NCBI GenBank assembly: GCA_003612405.1
Contig: RAYR01000001.1
Span: 62,001 to 126,000, forward strand
Origin: a bacterium 0.1xD8-71
GTDB taxonomy: Bacteria > Bacillota > Clostridia > Lachnospirales > Lachnospiraceae
Direction of reading: 5' to 3'
DNA length: 64,000 nt
Below are positions 8,911-17,046 of this stretch, in pieces (the first letter of the stretch is position 1; each line of letters begins with the position of its first letter). A program made the translations under genes and the position numbers. The notes under the pieces are model-generated. The model did not search any database, was not told the origin of the DNA, and was given only the letters and a program-made list of their open reading frames with translations.

Positions 8911-10347
8911 ATGGCAGAACAAACAAAAAAGCCGGTTGGAATTATGGAAACTGTTCTTCGTGACGCACATCAGTCTCTGATTGCGACCAGAATGCCCACC
9001 GAGAAGATGCTTCCAATCGTAGATAAGATGGATAAAGTCGGCTACGCCGCAGTAGAGTGCTGGGGTGGCGCAACTTTTGATGCTTCCCTTCGTTTCCTGA
9101 AGGAAGATCCGTGGGAGAGACTGAGAAAATTAAGAGATGGCTTTAAAAATACAAAATTGCAGATGTTATTCAGAGGTCAGAATATTTTGGGTTACAGACC
9201 TTACGCGGATGATGTGGTGTATGCGTTTGTTGAGAAATCCATTGCAAACGGTATTGATATTATCAGAATTTTTGACTGTCTGAACGATATCCGTAATCTG
9301 CAGGCGGCGGTAGATGCAACCAACAAGATTAAGAAACAGGAGGGCAGAGGTCAGTCGCAGATTGCGCTTTCCTATACTCTTGGAGATGCCTATACCTTGG
9401 AGTACTGGGCGGATATGGCGAAGAAGATTGAGGAAATGGGTGCAGATTCCATTTGTATCAAGGATATGGCAGGACTGCTTGTTCCTTACCGTGCGGAAGA
9501 ACTGGTAAAGACTCTGAAGGAGAGCACCAAGCTTCCGATTCAGCTGCATACACATTATACGTCCGGCGTAGCTTCCATGACCTATCTGAAAGCAGTAGAG
9601 GCGGGCGTGGATGTTATCGACTGTGCGATTTCTCCTTTTGCGCTTGGTACTTCCCAGCCTGCGACTGAGGTTATGGTGGAGACCTTTAAAGGGACTCCCT
9701 ACGATACCGGATATGATCAGGAAGTGTTGGCACAGATTGCGGATTACTTCCGTCCTTACCGTGAGGAATGTATTGAATCCGGTCTGATGAGCACGAAAGT
9801 ACTCGGTGTCAATATCAATACACTGCGTTATCAGGTTCCGGGCGGTATGCTTTCCAACATGGTAAGCCAGCTCAAGGAGCAGAAAGCAGAGGATAAATAT
9901 CAGGATGTGCTGGAAGAGATTCCCAGAGTTCGTAAAGACTGCGGTGAGCCGCCTCTGGTTACACCTTCCTCTCAGATCGTTGGTACACAGGCGGTATTTA
10001 ATGTGCTGATGGGCGAGAGATATAAGATGGCGACAGGAGAGTTCAAAGATCTGCTCCGCGGTAATTACGGACAAACAGTTAAGCCTATGAGACAGGAAGT
10101 AATCGATAAGGTTATTCCCGGCGAGCCGCGTTCCACCGCTCGTTCCGCCGAGGCAACCGGTCATGTTGAACCGGAGCTTGCAGGTCTGGAAGCGGAGATG
10201 AAAGAGTGGAAACAGCAGGATGAGGACGTATTGTCCTATGCTTTGTTCCCGCAGGTGGCAATCGACTTCTTCAAGTATCGCCAGGCACAGCAGGAGAAAG
10301 TAGATATGAGCCAGGCAGATACCAAGAATGGGGCTTATCCGGTCTAG
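8911..10347 (+). CDS. oadA: Oxaloacetate decarboxylase alpha / pyruvate carboxyltransferase subunit (no biotin domain)
   Basis: Carboxyltransferase of the HMG-CoA lyase-like TIM-barrel family that exchanges CO2 between oxaloacetate/pyruvate and biotin. Motifs: RDAHQSLIATRM at residues 16-27 (metal ligand Asp) and the metal-binding LHTHYTSG at about residue 212. At 478 residues it stops after the post-barrel domain and lacks the C-terminal biotinyl domain of Klebsiella OadA; the separate carrier gene at 7298 supplies it, as with the 5S subunit of transcarboxylase. Its AGGAGGA ribosome site and 24-base gap from oadB place it last in the operon. A hairpin repeat and then a terminator follow. Confidence 0.92.
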   Translation: MAEQTKKPVGIMETVLRDAHQSLIATRMPTEKMLPIVDKMDKVGYAAVECWGGATFDASLRFLKEDPWERLRKLRDGFKNTKLQMLFRGQNILGYRPYADDVVYAFVEKSIANGIDIIRIFDCLNDIRNLQAAVDATNKIKKQEGRGQSQIALSYTLGDAYTLEYWADMAKKIEEMGADSICIKDMAGLLVPYRAEELVKTLKESTKLPIQLHTHYTSGVASMTYLKAVEAGVDVIDCAISPFALGTSQPATEVMVETFKGTPYDTGYDQEVLAQIADYFRPYREECIESGLMSTKVLGVNINTLRYQVPGGMLSNMVSQLKEQKAEDKYQDVLEEIPRVRKDCGEPPLVTPSSQIVGTQAVFNVLMGERYKMATGEFKDLLRGNYGQTVKPMRQEVIDKVIPGEPRSTARSAEATGHVEPELAGLEAEMKEWKQQDEDVLSYALFPQVAIDFFKYRQAQQEKVDMSQADTKNGAYPV

Positions 10348-10350
10348 GAA

Positions 10351-10399
10351 GAAAAATTTCTGCGAAATTTATCTTCTCGAGTTCTGCTTTGCAGCCTCG
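10351..10399 (+). repeat. Two-hairpin dispersed repeat, copy 1
   Basis: Directly after oadA lie two adjacent hairpins: AAATTTC-TGC-GAAATTT (10354-10370) and CGAG-TT-CTGC-TTT-GCAG-C-CTCG (10378-10399). The same arrangement with compensated stem changes is found after pckA at 44939-44986. No T-run follows either copy, so it is not simply a terminator. Confidence 0.7.
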
Positions 10400-10455
10400 T
10401 AAATCCGGAGCAATTTCCTATACCAGAACAATAGAAAATTCCTACTAAGTTATGA

Positions 10456-10485
10456 AAGAGAGTGGAGCAATCCGCTCTCTTTTTT
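10456..10485 (+). terminator. Rho-independent terminator of the decarboxylase operon
   Basis: AGAGAGTGGA, a GCAA loop and TCCGCTCTCT form a stem (one T/G mismatch position) followed by a run of six T. It lies about 110 bases after oadA and before the promoter of the TetR gene. Confidence 0.8.
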
Positions 10486-10526
10486 AAATGGAGATATGAA
10501 AAGAAAAGGAAAAATGTAGAAAAAGC

Positions 10527-10575
10527 TTGACGAAGGTTACATAATATATTATAATAACATACGTTACTAAAAGAT
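10527..10575 (+). promoter_or_regulatory. Promoter and possible operator of the TetR gene
   Basis: TTGACG (10527-10532), 17 bases, then TATAAT (10550-10555) is a near-consensus sigma-A promoter. A dyad-like block GTTACATAATATATTATAATAAC overlaps the -10 (from 10537), with arms GTTA/TAAC around the palindrome TAATATATTA, and TAACATACGTTA follows. Autoregulation by the TetR protein is likely but inferred. Confidence 0.65.
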
Positions 10576-10608
10576 ATTGGGTTAAGGCTACAAGAGAGGT
10601 ATATTTTT

Positions 10609-11160
10609 ATGGCAAGAAAAGAGACAATCACAAAAAACGACATATTGAATACGGCATTTGATATGACAAGGGAAGAAGGTTTTACCAAAGTAAGTGCACG
10701 GACGCTGGCAGCCAGGGCAGGATGTTCTACACAGCCTATTTTCAGGGTGTACAAGAACATGGAAGAGCTGGGGGATGATCTCTTCACAAAGTCCATAGAG
10801 TTTTTCAGTGCTTATTATGATGTATTTCCGAAGGTAAATGATACGCCTTTTGTCAATCTGGGACTTGCCTATGTTCGGTTTGCGCAGGAAGAACAGCAGT
10901 TGTTCAGGCTTTTGTTCCTCTCTGAGAATCGTCATGGAAAGAGTCTTTATGATATGTTAAATGGCAAAAACGGTGCGGTTGTCCGGGAGATTAACAATGC
11001 GAAATTCTACGGCTGTAAGGATCCCAGCGGCATGTTTATGAAGATGTGGATTTTCATTCATGGGGCGGCCTGTATGACATTGACAGGAGACTATGACTTG
11101 CAGGAGGAAGATACCATCAAGCTGTTAGAGGAATCCTACAACGCTTTTCAGAATATCTGA
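10609..11160 (+). CDS. TetR/AcrR-family transcriptional regulator
   Basis: The 183-residue protein has an N-terminal TetR helix-turn-helix (residues about 8-55; DILNTAFDMTREEG, then VSARTLAARAGCSTQPIFRVYKN), with the ligand-binding helical domain behind it. The HTH reads TQPIFRVYKNMEEL where many relatives have TGTLYYHF-like residues. Ligand and targets are unknown. It is followed after 36 bases by an RpiR-family regulator gene, so two regulators are probably co-transcribed. The promoter at 10527 with an overlapping dyad suggests self-repression. Confidence 0.9.
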   Translation: MARKETITKNDILNTAFDMTREEGFTKVSARTLAARAGCSTQPIFRVYKNMEELGDDLFTKSIEFFSAYYDVFPKVNDTPFVNLGLAYVRFAQEEQQLFRLLFLSENRHGKSLYDMLNGKNGAVVREINNAKFYGCKDPSGMFMKMWIFIHGAACMTLTGDYDLQEEDTIKLLEESYNAFQNI

Positions 11161-11196
11161 CAGGCCAGGTGATAGAAAGGATGTTTGTGCTATACA

Positions 11197-12126
11197 ATGG
11201 CGATAGAAAATCGTTATGACATTATAACAAGGATCAATGAATATTATGGTAAGATGAGCAAAGGGCAGAAAGCAATCTCGGCATTTATTTACGATCATTA
11301 TGATCAGGCTGTGTTTATGACTGCCGCAAAGCTGGGCGATACAGTGGGGGTCAGTGAATCCACTGTGGTGCGCTATGCCATGTTCATTGGTTACAATGGT
11401 TATCCGGAATTTCAGAGGGATCTGGAATACTGGGTGCAGAATAAGATTAACTCCGTGCAGAAGATCGGGGCGAAGTATGGCAAGAGTACCCAGTCGGAGA
11501 TTCTGACCTCCGTTTTACAGTCTGATATAGAGAAGATACAGGACACGATTCATAATATGGATCCGGTGGCTTTTGAGACAGCGGTGGATATTATCCTGGA
11601 GGCCAGAAATGTCTATGTAATGGGAGTCAGAAGCTGTGAGCCTCTGGCGGATTTTCTGCATTTTTATCTGAATATGATTCGTGGCAATGTGGTGCTGTTA
11701 AAGACAACCAGTGTCTCGGAGACTTTTGAACAGATGATCCGTATTGATGAGCAGGATGCCATGGTAGGTATCAGTTTCCCGCGGTATTCCATGAGGACAT
11801 TAAAAGCGATGGAATTTGCCAATGACAGAAATGCCAAGGTCATTGCGGTTACAGATTCTGTGCACTCTCCGATGAACCTGTATTCTTCCTGCAATCTGCT
11901 TGCCAGGAGTGATATGGTGTCCATTGTAGATTCCCTGGTGGCACCCTTAAGTGTGATCAATGCCCTGGTAGTGGCGATGTGCTTAAAGCGTCCGGAGGAA
12001 GTGAAAGATAATTTGAAGAATCTGGAAGAAGCATGGAACAATTATCAGGTATATTTAAATGATGAGATTAACTTTATTGATGAGGAGCCGATGTTAAATT
12101 ATTCTCTTCGCAGGAAGACGGAATAG
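11197..12126 (+). CDS. RpiR-family regulator (HTH plus SIS domain)
   Basis: MurR/RpiR-type transcription factor. Residues 1-77 form the HTH_6 domain (SKGQKAISAFIYDHYD, then LGDTVGVSESTVVRYAMFIGYNGYPEF), and residues about 115-250 form a sugar-isomerase (SIS) domain that usually senses a phosphosugar. The motif VYVMGVRSCEPLADFLHFYL marks the start of the SIS fold. No sugar catabolic gene is adjacent, so the effector is unknown. An in-frame TTG at 11185 lies 3-4 bases after AAAGG; the ATG at 11197 has a longer gap (16 bases), so the start is uncertain by four codons. The following flavoprotein gene starts 2 bases after its stop. Confidence 0.9.
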   Translation: MAIENRYDIITRINEYYGKMSKGQKAISAFIYDHYDQAVFMTAAKLGDTVGVSESTVVRYAMFIGYNGYPEFQRDLEYWVQNKINSVQKIGAKYGKSTQSEILTSVLQSDIEKIQDTIHNMDPVAFETAVDIILEARNVYVMGVRSCEPLADFLHFYLNMIRGNVVLLKTTSVSETFEQMIRIDEQDAMVGISFPRYSMRTLKAMEFANDRNAKVIAVTDSVHSPMNLYSSCNLLARSDMVSIVDSLVAPLSVINALVVAMCLKRPEEVKDNLKNLEEAWNNYQVYLNDEINFIDEEPMLNYSLRRKTE

Positions 12127-12128
12127 TT

Positions 12129-13358
12129 ATGAGCAGAGTGATTGTGATCGGCGGCGGGCCGGCCGGAATGATGGCGGCTCTGGCGGCCGCAGAAAAGGGA
12201 CACAGCGTCCTGTTATTGGAAAAAAACGAGAAACTTGGCAAGAAGCTTTATATCACGGGTAAAGGGCGGTGCAATGTAACCAACGCCTGTGAAAAGGACA
12301 AGTTCTTTGAAAATATAGTCAGTAATCCGAAATTTTTGTACAGTGCCTTTTATGATTGTGACAATATGCGTCTGATGGAGATGATAGAAAGTGCCGGCTG
12401 TCCTTTGAAAGTGGAACGGGGAGAGCGGGTATTTCCTGTGTCAGATCATGCTTCGGATATCACGGCGGCGTTGCAGCGTCTGCTGAAGGCAGAAGATGTG
12501 GAGATTCGTCTGCATACGACGGTGCAGGATGTGATCGTTCATGAGGGACAGGTGACGGGCGTGTGTCTGGCAGACGGAAGTGTGTTGGAAGCAGAGGCTG
12601 TGGTGACGGCTACAGGCGGGCTGTCTTATCAGACGACAGGGTCTACCGGGGACGGGTATCGTATGGCGCAGATGTCGGGCCATACGGTGAAAGAGTGTGT
12701 GCCTGCTCTGGTGCCTATGGAGATAGAGGAGGACTGGTGCAGGGCAATGCAGGGTCTGTCCTTGAAAAATGTGGCGCTTACCATGACCTGTGGGAAGAAG
12801 CAGATTTATCAGGGATTTGGAGAAATGCTGTTTACCCATTTCGGGGTCAGCGGCCCTCTGGTATTGTCTGCCAGCAGCTATTATGGCAGATGCAGCAAGA
12901 AAGAGAAAGTTAGACTTACAATAGATTTAAAGCCGGCATTGACTGAGGAGCAGCTTGACAAACGTCTTCTGCGGGATTTCGAGGAAAACCGCAACAGACA
13001 GATCAAGAATGTGCTGGGCAGACTTTATCCGGCGAAGATGGTCCCGGTGATGATTACGGTTTCCGGGCTGAACGGGGAACAAAAAGTCAATGAAGTGACC
13101 AGACAGCAGAGACATTGTCTGGTGGAGACGACCAAATGTCTGCCTATGCAGGTAAAAGGTTTAAGAGGTTTTGATGAGGCGGTTATCACCCAGGGTGGGG
13201 TGAGCGTGAAAGAGATTAATCCCTCCACCATGGAATCAAAGCAGGTGAAGGGGCTTTATTTTGCAGGGGAAGTCCTGGACCTGGATGCTATGACAGGCGG
13301 ATTTAATTTACAGATTGCCTGGTCAACAGGACATCTGGCAGGAGCCAGTATTCCATGA
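12129..13358 (+). CDS. NAD(P)/FAD-dependent oxidoreductase, HI0933/BaiN-like flavoprotein
   Basis: A 409-residue flavoprotein of the HI0933 family. The N-terminal dinucleotide fold shows VIGGGPAGMMAALAAAEKG (residues 5-23) and the family mark GKKLYITGKGRCNVTN (about 38-53). The C-terminal FAD contact is FAGEVLDLDAMTGGFNLQIAW (two blocks near 375-398). BaiN of Clostridium scindens is a family member that reduces bile-acid dehydro intermediates, but most homologues have no known substrate, so I make no specific claim. Translationally coupled to the RpiR gene; cmk follows 51 bases later. Confidence 0.87.
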   Translation: MSRVIVIGGGPAGMMAALAAAEKGHSVLLLEKNEKLGKKLYITGKGRCNVTNACEKDKFFENIVSNPKFLYSAFYDCDNMRLMEMIESAGCPLKVERGERVFPVSDHASDITAALQRLLKAEDVEIRLHTTVQDVIVHEGQVTGVCLADGSVLEAEAVVTATGGLSYQTTGSTGDGYRMAQMSGHTVKECVPALVPMEIEEDWCRAMQGLSLKNVALTMTCGKKQIYQGFGEMLFTHFGVSGPLVLSASSYYGRCSKKEKVRLTIDLKPALTEEQLDKRLLRDFEENRNRQIKNVLGRLYPAKMVPVMITVSGLNGEQKVNEVTRQQRHCLVETTKCLPMQVKGLRGFDEAVITQGGVSVKEINPSTMESKQVKGLYFAGEVLDLDAMTGGFNLQIAWSTGHLAGASIP

Positions 13359-13409
13359 CTTTGGTATGACAGCAGACAAAATGAAAGCGGCAGATGAAGG
13401 GAGATAAAA

Positions 13410-14069
13410 ATGGGATTTAATATTGCAATAGACGGCCCCGCGGGGGCAGGCAAAAGTACAATAGCCAGAAAGATAGCGGCAAAGAAAGGATATGTTTACG
13501 TGGATACAGGTGCTATGTACCGCGCCATGGCGCTGTATCTGATAAGGGAGCATGTGGATCCTTCGCAGACAGAAGAAATTGATAAAAAGTGTCAGGATGC
13601 GGATATTACCATTGCCTATGAAAACGGGGAACAGGTAGTGTACTTAAACGGTGAGAATGTGAACGGCTATATCCGCACGGAGGAAGTGGGCAATATGGCG
13701 TCGGTCAGCAGTCCCAACCCCAATGTGCGCAGGAAACTGGTGGAATTACAGCAGAAACTGGCTGCCGATGCGGATGTGGTCATGGATGGCAGGGATATTG
13801 GCACCTGTGTACTGCCGGATGCCCAGGTTAAGGTATACCTGACGGCGGACAGTAAAGTGCGTGCCGGGCGCCGTTATCAGGAACTGACGGCAAAAGGCAT
13901 CTCCTGTGATCTTCAGAAGATTGAAGAGGACATTATCGAGCGGGACAGGCAGGATATGACCAGGGAAATATCGCCGTTAAAGCAGGCTGAAGATGCTGTT
14001 TTAGTGGATTCTTCCCATATGACGGTGGATGAGGTAGTGGATGTCGTGATTGCCTTGTGTGAGGCGTAG
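13410..14069 (+). CDS. cmk: Cytidylate kinase
   Basis: Phosphorylates CMP and dCMP with ATP in the cytoplasm. The 219-residue protein has the P-loop GPAGAGKST (residues 8-16), VDTGAMYRA (about 31-39), and the CMP-binding GRDIGTCVLPDA (about 127-138), all standard. It starts at the ATG after an AGGGAGA ribosome site. In clostridia it typically precedes ispH and rpsA, exactly as here, so this is a conserved housekeeping group. Confidence 0.96.
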   Translation: MGFNIAIDGPAGAGKSTIARKIAAKKGYVYVDTGAMYRAMALYLIREHVDPSQTEEIDKKCQDADITIAYENGEQVVYLNGENVNGYIRTEEVGNMASVSSPNPNVRRKLVELQQKLAADADVVMDGRDIGTCVLPDAQVKVYLTADSKVRAGRRYQELTAKGISCDLQKIEEDIIERDRQDMTREISPLKQAEDAVLVDSSHMTVDEVVDVVIALCEA

Positions 14070-14153
14070 ATGAGGTTGTGAAGCAGGAAGTTGGCGGATA
14101 TCCGGAGGGGTATATTGGCCTGTGAGGAACAGAGCCGGGGAGGAAAGTAAATT

Positions 14154-15002
14154 ATGGAAGTGATTCTGGCACAACACGCGGGTTTCTGTTTCGGCGTAAA
14201 ACGTGCGGTGGAGCAGGTCTATGAGCAGGCGGCTACAGGGAAACCAATCTATACATATGGCCCTATTATTCACAATGAAGAAGTGGTGAAGGATCTTTCG
14301 CAGAAAGGCGTGCAGGTGATTGAGAACGAGGAAGAGCTTGCACAGATAGAGGAGGGGACGGTGGTGATACGTTCCCATGGTGTGGCAAGGCGGGTCTGCG
14401 AGAAGATTGAGGAGACAGGACTGGAGTGTGTGGATGCCACCTGTCCTTTTGTCAAACGGATTCATAAGATTGTGGAGAAAGAGAGTGAAGCAGGCAAAAG
14501 AGTTGTGATCATCGGCAATGCCGGACATCCGGAAGTGGAAGGGATTATGGGATGGGCAAAGTCAGATACGACTGTCCTTGGAACTATTGAGGAGGCGCAG
14601 AAATTCATTTGCGATCCGGGGGAAGAACTGTGTATTGTTTCTCAAACGACATTTAACTACAATAAATTTCAAGATATGGTTGAAATTTTAAAGGAAAAAG
14701 GTTACAATGGTAGTGTTGTGAATACTATATGTAACGCTACGGAAGTGCGACAGACTGAAGCCAGAAAGATAGCGGCCAAAGTCGATGTTATGATAGTAAT
14801 AGGTGGTAATCATAGTTCTAATACACGGAAGCTATATGAGATTTGCAGGCAGGAGTGTGTAAACACATATTTCATACAGACGCTCGACGACTTGCATCTT
14901 GACTTACCTAAATCTGTCCGACTGGTGGGTATTACAGCAGGGGCTTCGACCCCAAACAATATTATCGAGGAGGTTCAAAATTATGTCAGAATTAACTTTT
15001 GA
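14154..15002 (+). CDS. ispH: 4-hydroxy-3-methylbut-2-enyl diphosphate reductase
   Basis: Last enzyme of the MEP isoprenoid pathway, an Fe-S protein that makes IPP and DMAPP. The three cluster cysteines are visible: HAGFCFGV (Cys12), DATCPFV (about Cys97) and TICNATEVRQ (about Cys193); the substrate loop RSHG and the HSSNTRKL motif are present. The length, 282 residues, is normal. The last 20 bases overlap the start of rpsA in another reading frame. The 3' third (from about 14640) is noticeably AT-rich and contains a promoter-like sequence for rpsA. Confidence 0.96.
   Translation: MEVILAQHAGFCFGVKRAVEQVYEQAATGKPIYTYGPIIHNEEVVKDLSQKGVQVIENEEELAQIEEGTVVIRSHGVARRVCEKIEETGLECVDATCPFVKRIHKIVEKESEAGKRVVIIGNAGHPEVEGIMGWAKSDTTVLGTIEEAQKFICDPGEELCIVSQTTFNYNKFQDMVEILKEKGYNGSVVNTICNATEVRQTEARKIAAKVDVMIVIGGNHSSNTRKLYEICRQECVNTYFIQTLDDLHLDLPKSVRLVGITAGASTPNNIIEEVQNYVRINF
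14680..14708 (+). promoter_or_regulatory. Internal promoter for rpsA within ispH
   Basis: TTGAAA (14680-14685), exactly 17 bases, TACAAT (14703-14708). It lies inside ispH, about 275 bases before rpsA, in a locally AT-rich stretch. It could supply extra rpsA transcripts; the match is by eye. Confidence 0.5.
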
Positions 15003-16122
15003 ACAAATGTTAGAGGAGTCTTTAAAGACAATACACACAGGAGAGGTTGTTGAAGGTACCGTTATTGATGTGAAACCGGAAGAGATCATTCTCAACATCG
15101 GATATAAGTCAGATGGTGTTCTTACCAGAAATGAATATACAAACGAACCCAATGTAGATTTGACAACCATTGCAAAACCCGGCGATACCATGGAAGTAAA
15201 GGTATTAAAAGTAAACGACGGAGAAGGACAAGTCCTTCTGACATACAAGCGTCTGGCGGCAGACAGAGGCAATAAGAGAATTGAGGAAGCTTATGAGAAC
15301 CGGGAAGTACTGACAGCGAAGGTGGCACAGGTACTGGAAGGCGGCTTAAGTGTCGTGGTGGAGGAAGTCAGAATCTTTATTCCGGCAAGCCTGGTATCCG
15401 ATACTTATGAAAAAGACCTGAATAAGTATGCAGGACAGGAAATCCAGTTTGTGATCAGTGAATATAACCCGAAGAGAAGAAGATATATCGGTGACAGGAA
15501 GCAGTTGATTCTGGAAGAGAAAGCCGAGATGCAGAAGAAGCTCTTTGAGACCATCAAGATTGGTGATACCGTGGAAGGTACGGTTAAGAATGTGACTGAC
15601 TTCGGTGCTTTTATCGATCTGGGCGGCTGCGATGGACTGCTTCATATCTCCGAGATGTCCTGGGGCAGAGTGGAGAATCCCAAGAAGGTATTTAAGGTTG
15701 GCGATGTAGTCAAGGTGCTGATTAAAGATATTTCCGGCACGAAGATTGCACTGAGCTTAAAGTTCGAGGATGCGAACCCCTGGAAGGATGCAGCCAGCAA
15801 ATATGCGGTGGGCAATGTAGTTACAGGTAAAGTTGCACGGATGACAGATTTTGGCGCCTTTATCGAGTTAGAGCCGGGTATTGATGCACTGCTTCATGTA
15901 TCCCAGATTTCCAAAGAACATATTGAGAAACCCTCCGATGTGTTAAAGACAGGTGAGGAAGTGACCGCTAAGGTAGTAGACTTCAATGAGGCGGACAAGA
16001 AGATCAGCTTGAGCATCAAGGCTATGTTCGCACCGGAACCCAAGGAGGAAAAGGCGGAAGAAGACGGGGATGTAGTATCCGTTGATATTGATGCAGTAAT
16101 TGCCAGCGAAGAGACAGAATAA
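14983..16122 (+). CDS. rpsA: 30S ribosomal protein S1-like, four S1 domains
   Basis: RNA-binding protein of the S1 family (379 residues), the Firmicute type with four OB-fold repeats at about residues 13-85, 100-165, 185-255 and 272-342. Repeats three and four have the clear FGAFIDLG/FGAFIELE and LLHISEMS/LLHVSQIS signatures; repeat two is divergent. The C-terminus is acidic. An open frame reaches upstream to 14899, but the ATG at 14983 has a strong GAGGAGG site (14968-14974), so this is the start, giving a 20-base overlap with ispH. In many clostridia IspH and S1 are one fused polypeptide; here they are separate. Confidence 0.93.
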   Translation: MSELTFEQMLEESLKTIHTGEVVEGTVIDVKPEEIILNIGYKSDGVLTRNEYTNEPNVDLTTIAKPGDTMEVKVLKVNDGEGQVLLTYKRLAADRGNKRIEEAYENREVLTAKVAQVLEGGLSVVVEEVRIFIPASLVSDTYEKDLNKYAGQEIQFVISEYNPKRRRYIGDRKQLILEEKAEMQKKLFETIKIGDTVEGTVKNVTDFGAFIDLGGCDGLLHISEMSWGRVENPKKVFKVGDVVKVLIKDISGTKIALSLKFEDANPWKDAASKYAVGNVVTGKVARMTDFGAFIELEPGIDALLHVSQISKEHIEKPSDVLKTGEEVTAKVVDFNEADKKISLSIKAMFAPEPKEEKAEEDGDVVSVDIDAVIASEETE

Positions 16123-16182
16123 GATATAGCAGAAAGACTCTGTCAGGCAAATAGAGAATAGCAGATGAGGCGGTAAAGCTAT

Positions 16183-16962
16183 ATGGCATATGATTACGAA
16201 TATTTCAAGAAAGCGGTTTATGATCTGACCAAGATCGATCTCAATGCTTACAAAGAAAAGCAGATGAAACGTCGTATTGATACACTGATCGCTAAGAACA
16301 AGATTGTGGGATATGATAATTATGTGGCAGCGCTTAAGTCCGATAATGTGAAGTTTGAGGAGTTTGTAAATTATCTGACTATCAATGTGTCGGAATTTTA
16401 TCGCAATGTGGATCAGTGGCAGCTTTTGGACAGGGAAATCTTTCCGGATCTGATTAAGCGCTATGGTAATAATCTGAAGATCTGGAGTGCTGCGTGCTCC
16501 ACAGGAGATGAGCCTTATTCTCTGGTAATGGCATTATCCAGACATCTGCCCTTAAATCAGATTAAGATTTACGCAACGGATTTGGATAAACAGGTGATTG
16601 CGAAGGCCAAGACAGGACTGTATGGCGAAAAGAGTATTGCAGGTGTGCCTGCTGATCTGAAAAAGAAATTCTTTACCCAGGTGGGGCCTTCTTATCAGAT
16701 TTCCAATGATGTGAAAGCAAGGGTAGAGTTCAGGGAACATAATCTCTTAAAAGATAAATATCCTACAGATTTTCATTTGATTGTCTGCCGTAATGTGCTT
16801 ATCTACTTTACGGAGGAAGCGAAAGATGAGGTGTTCCGTAAGTTCCAGAAGAGCCTGAAACCGGGAGGATATCTGTTTATCGGCAGTACGGAACAGATTA
16901 TCAATCACAGGGATGTGGGATTTGAGAGAAAGAACTCCTTCTTTTACCAGAGGCCCATGTAA
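16183..16962 (+). CDS. cheR: Chemotaxis-type protein-glutamate O-methyltransferase CheR
   Basis: SAM-dependent methyltransferase that esterifies glutamates on chemoreceptors. It has the N-terminal helical CheR domain (residues 5-60, with KEKQMKRRIDTLI) and the catalytic domain with the SAM-binding SAACSTGDEPYSLVM (about 100-114) and LIVCRNVLIYF (about 197-207). The usual GEEPYS is GDEPYS here, a conservative change. No receptor or other che genes are adjacent, so it may serve a distant chemotaxis set or another signalling role. The ribosome site is weak (GGCGGT). Confidence 0.9.
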   Translation: MAYDYEYFKKAVYDLTKIDLNAYKEKQMKRRIDTLIAKNKIVGYDNYVAALKSDNVKFEEFVNYLTINVSEFYRNVDQWQLLDREIFPDLIKRYGNNLKIWSAACSTGDEPYSLVMALSRHLPLNQIKIYATDLDKQVIAKAKTGLYGEKSIAGVPADLKKKFFTQVGPSYQISNDVKARVEFREHNLLKDKYPTDFHLIVCRNVLIYFTEEAKDEVFRKFQKSLKPGGYLFIGSTEQIINHRDVGFERKNSFFYQRPM

Positions 16963-17010
16963 AAATTGAGCAAAGTTCGATTACGAGGAAGGATTTCCGA
17001 ATAGTAGAAA

Positions 17011-17041
17011 GAAAAAACAGCGAGTTTTTCGCTGTTTTTTT
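17011..17041. terminator. Bidirectional terminator between cheR and the exonuclease gene
   Basis: AAAAAACAGCGA, a short loop and TCGCTGTTTTTTT form a strong symmetrical stem with T-runs on both strands, placed between two convergent genes. Confidence 0.88.
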
Positions 17042-17046
17042 AGTGA

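Noticed and set aside
9166-10164. Long open frame (332 codons) on the minus strand
   Set aside because: It lies fully inside oadA, which has clear motifs and a ribosome site; the minus-strand translation has no recognisable domain.
10351-10399. Hairpins after oadA as the operon terminator
   Set aside because: No T-run follows; a proper terminator is found at 10456-10485.
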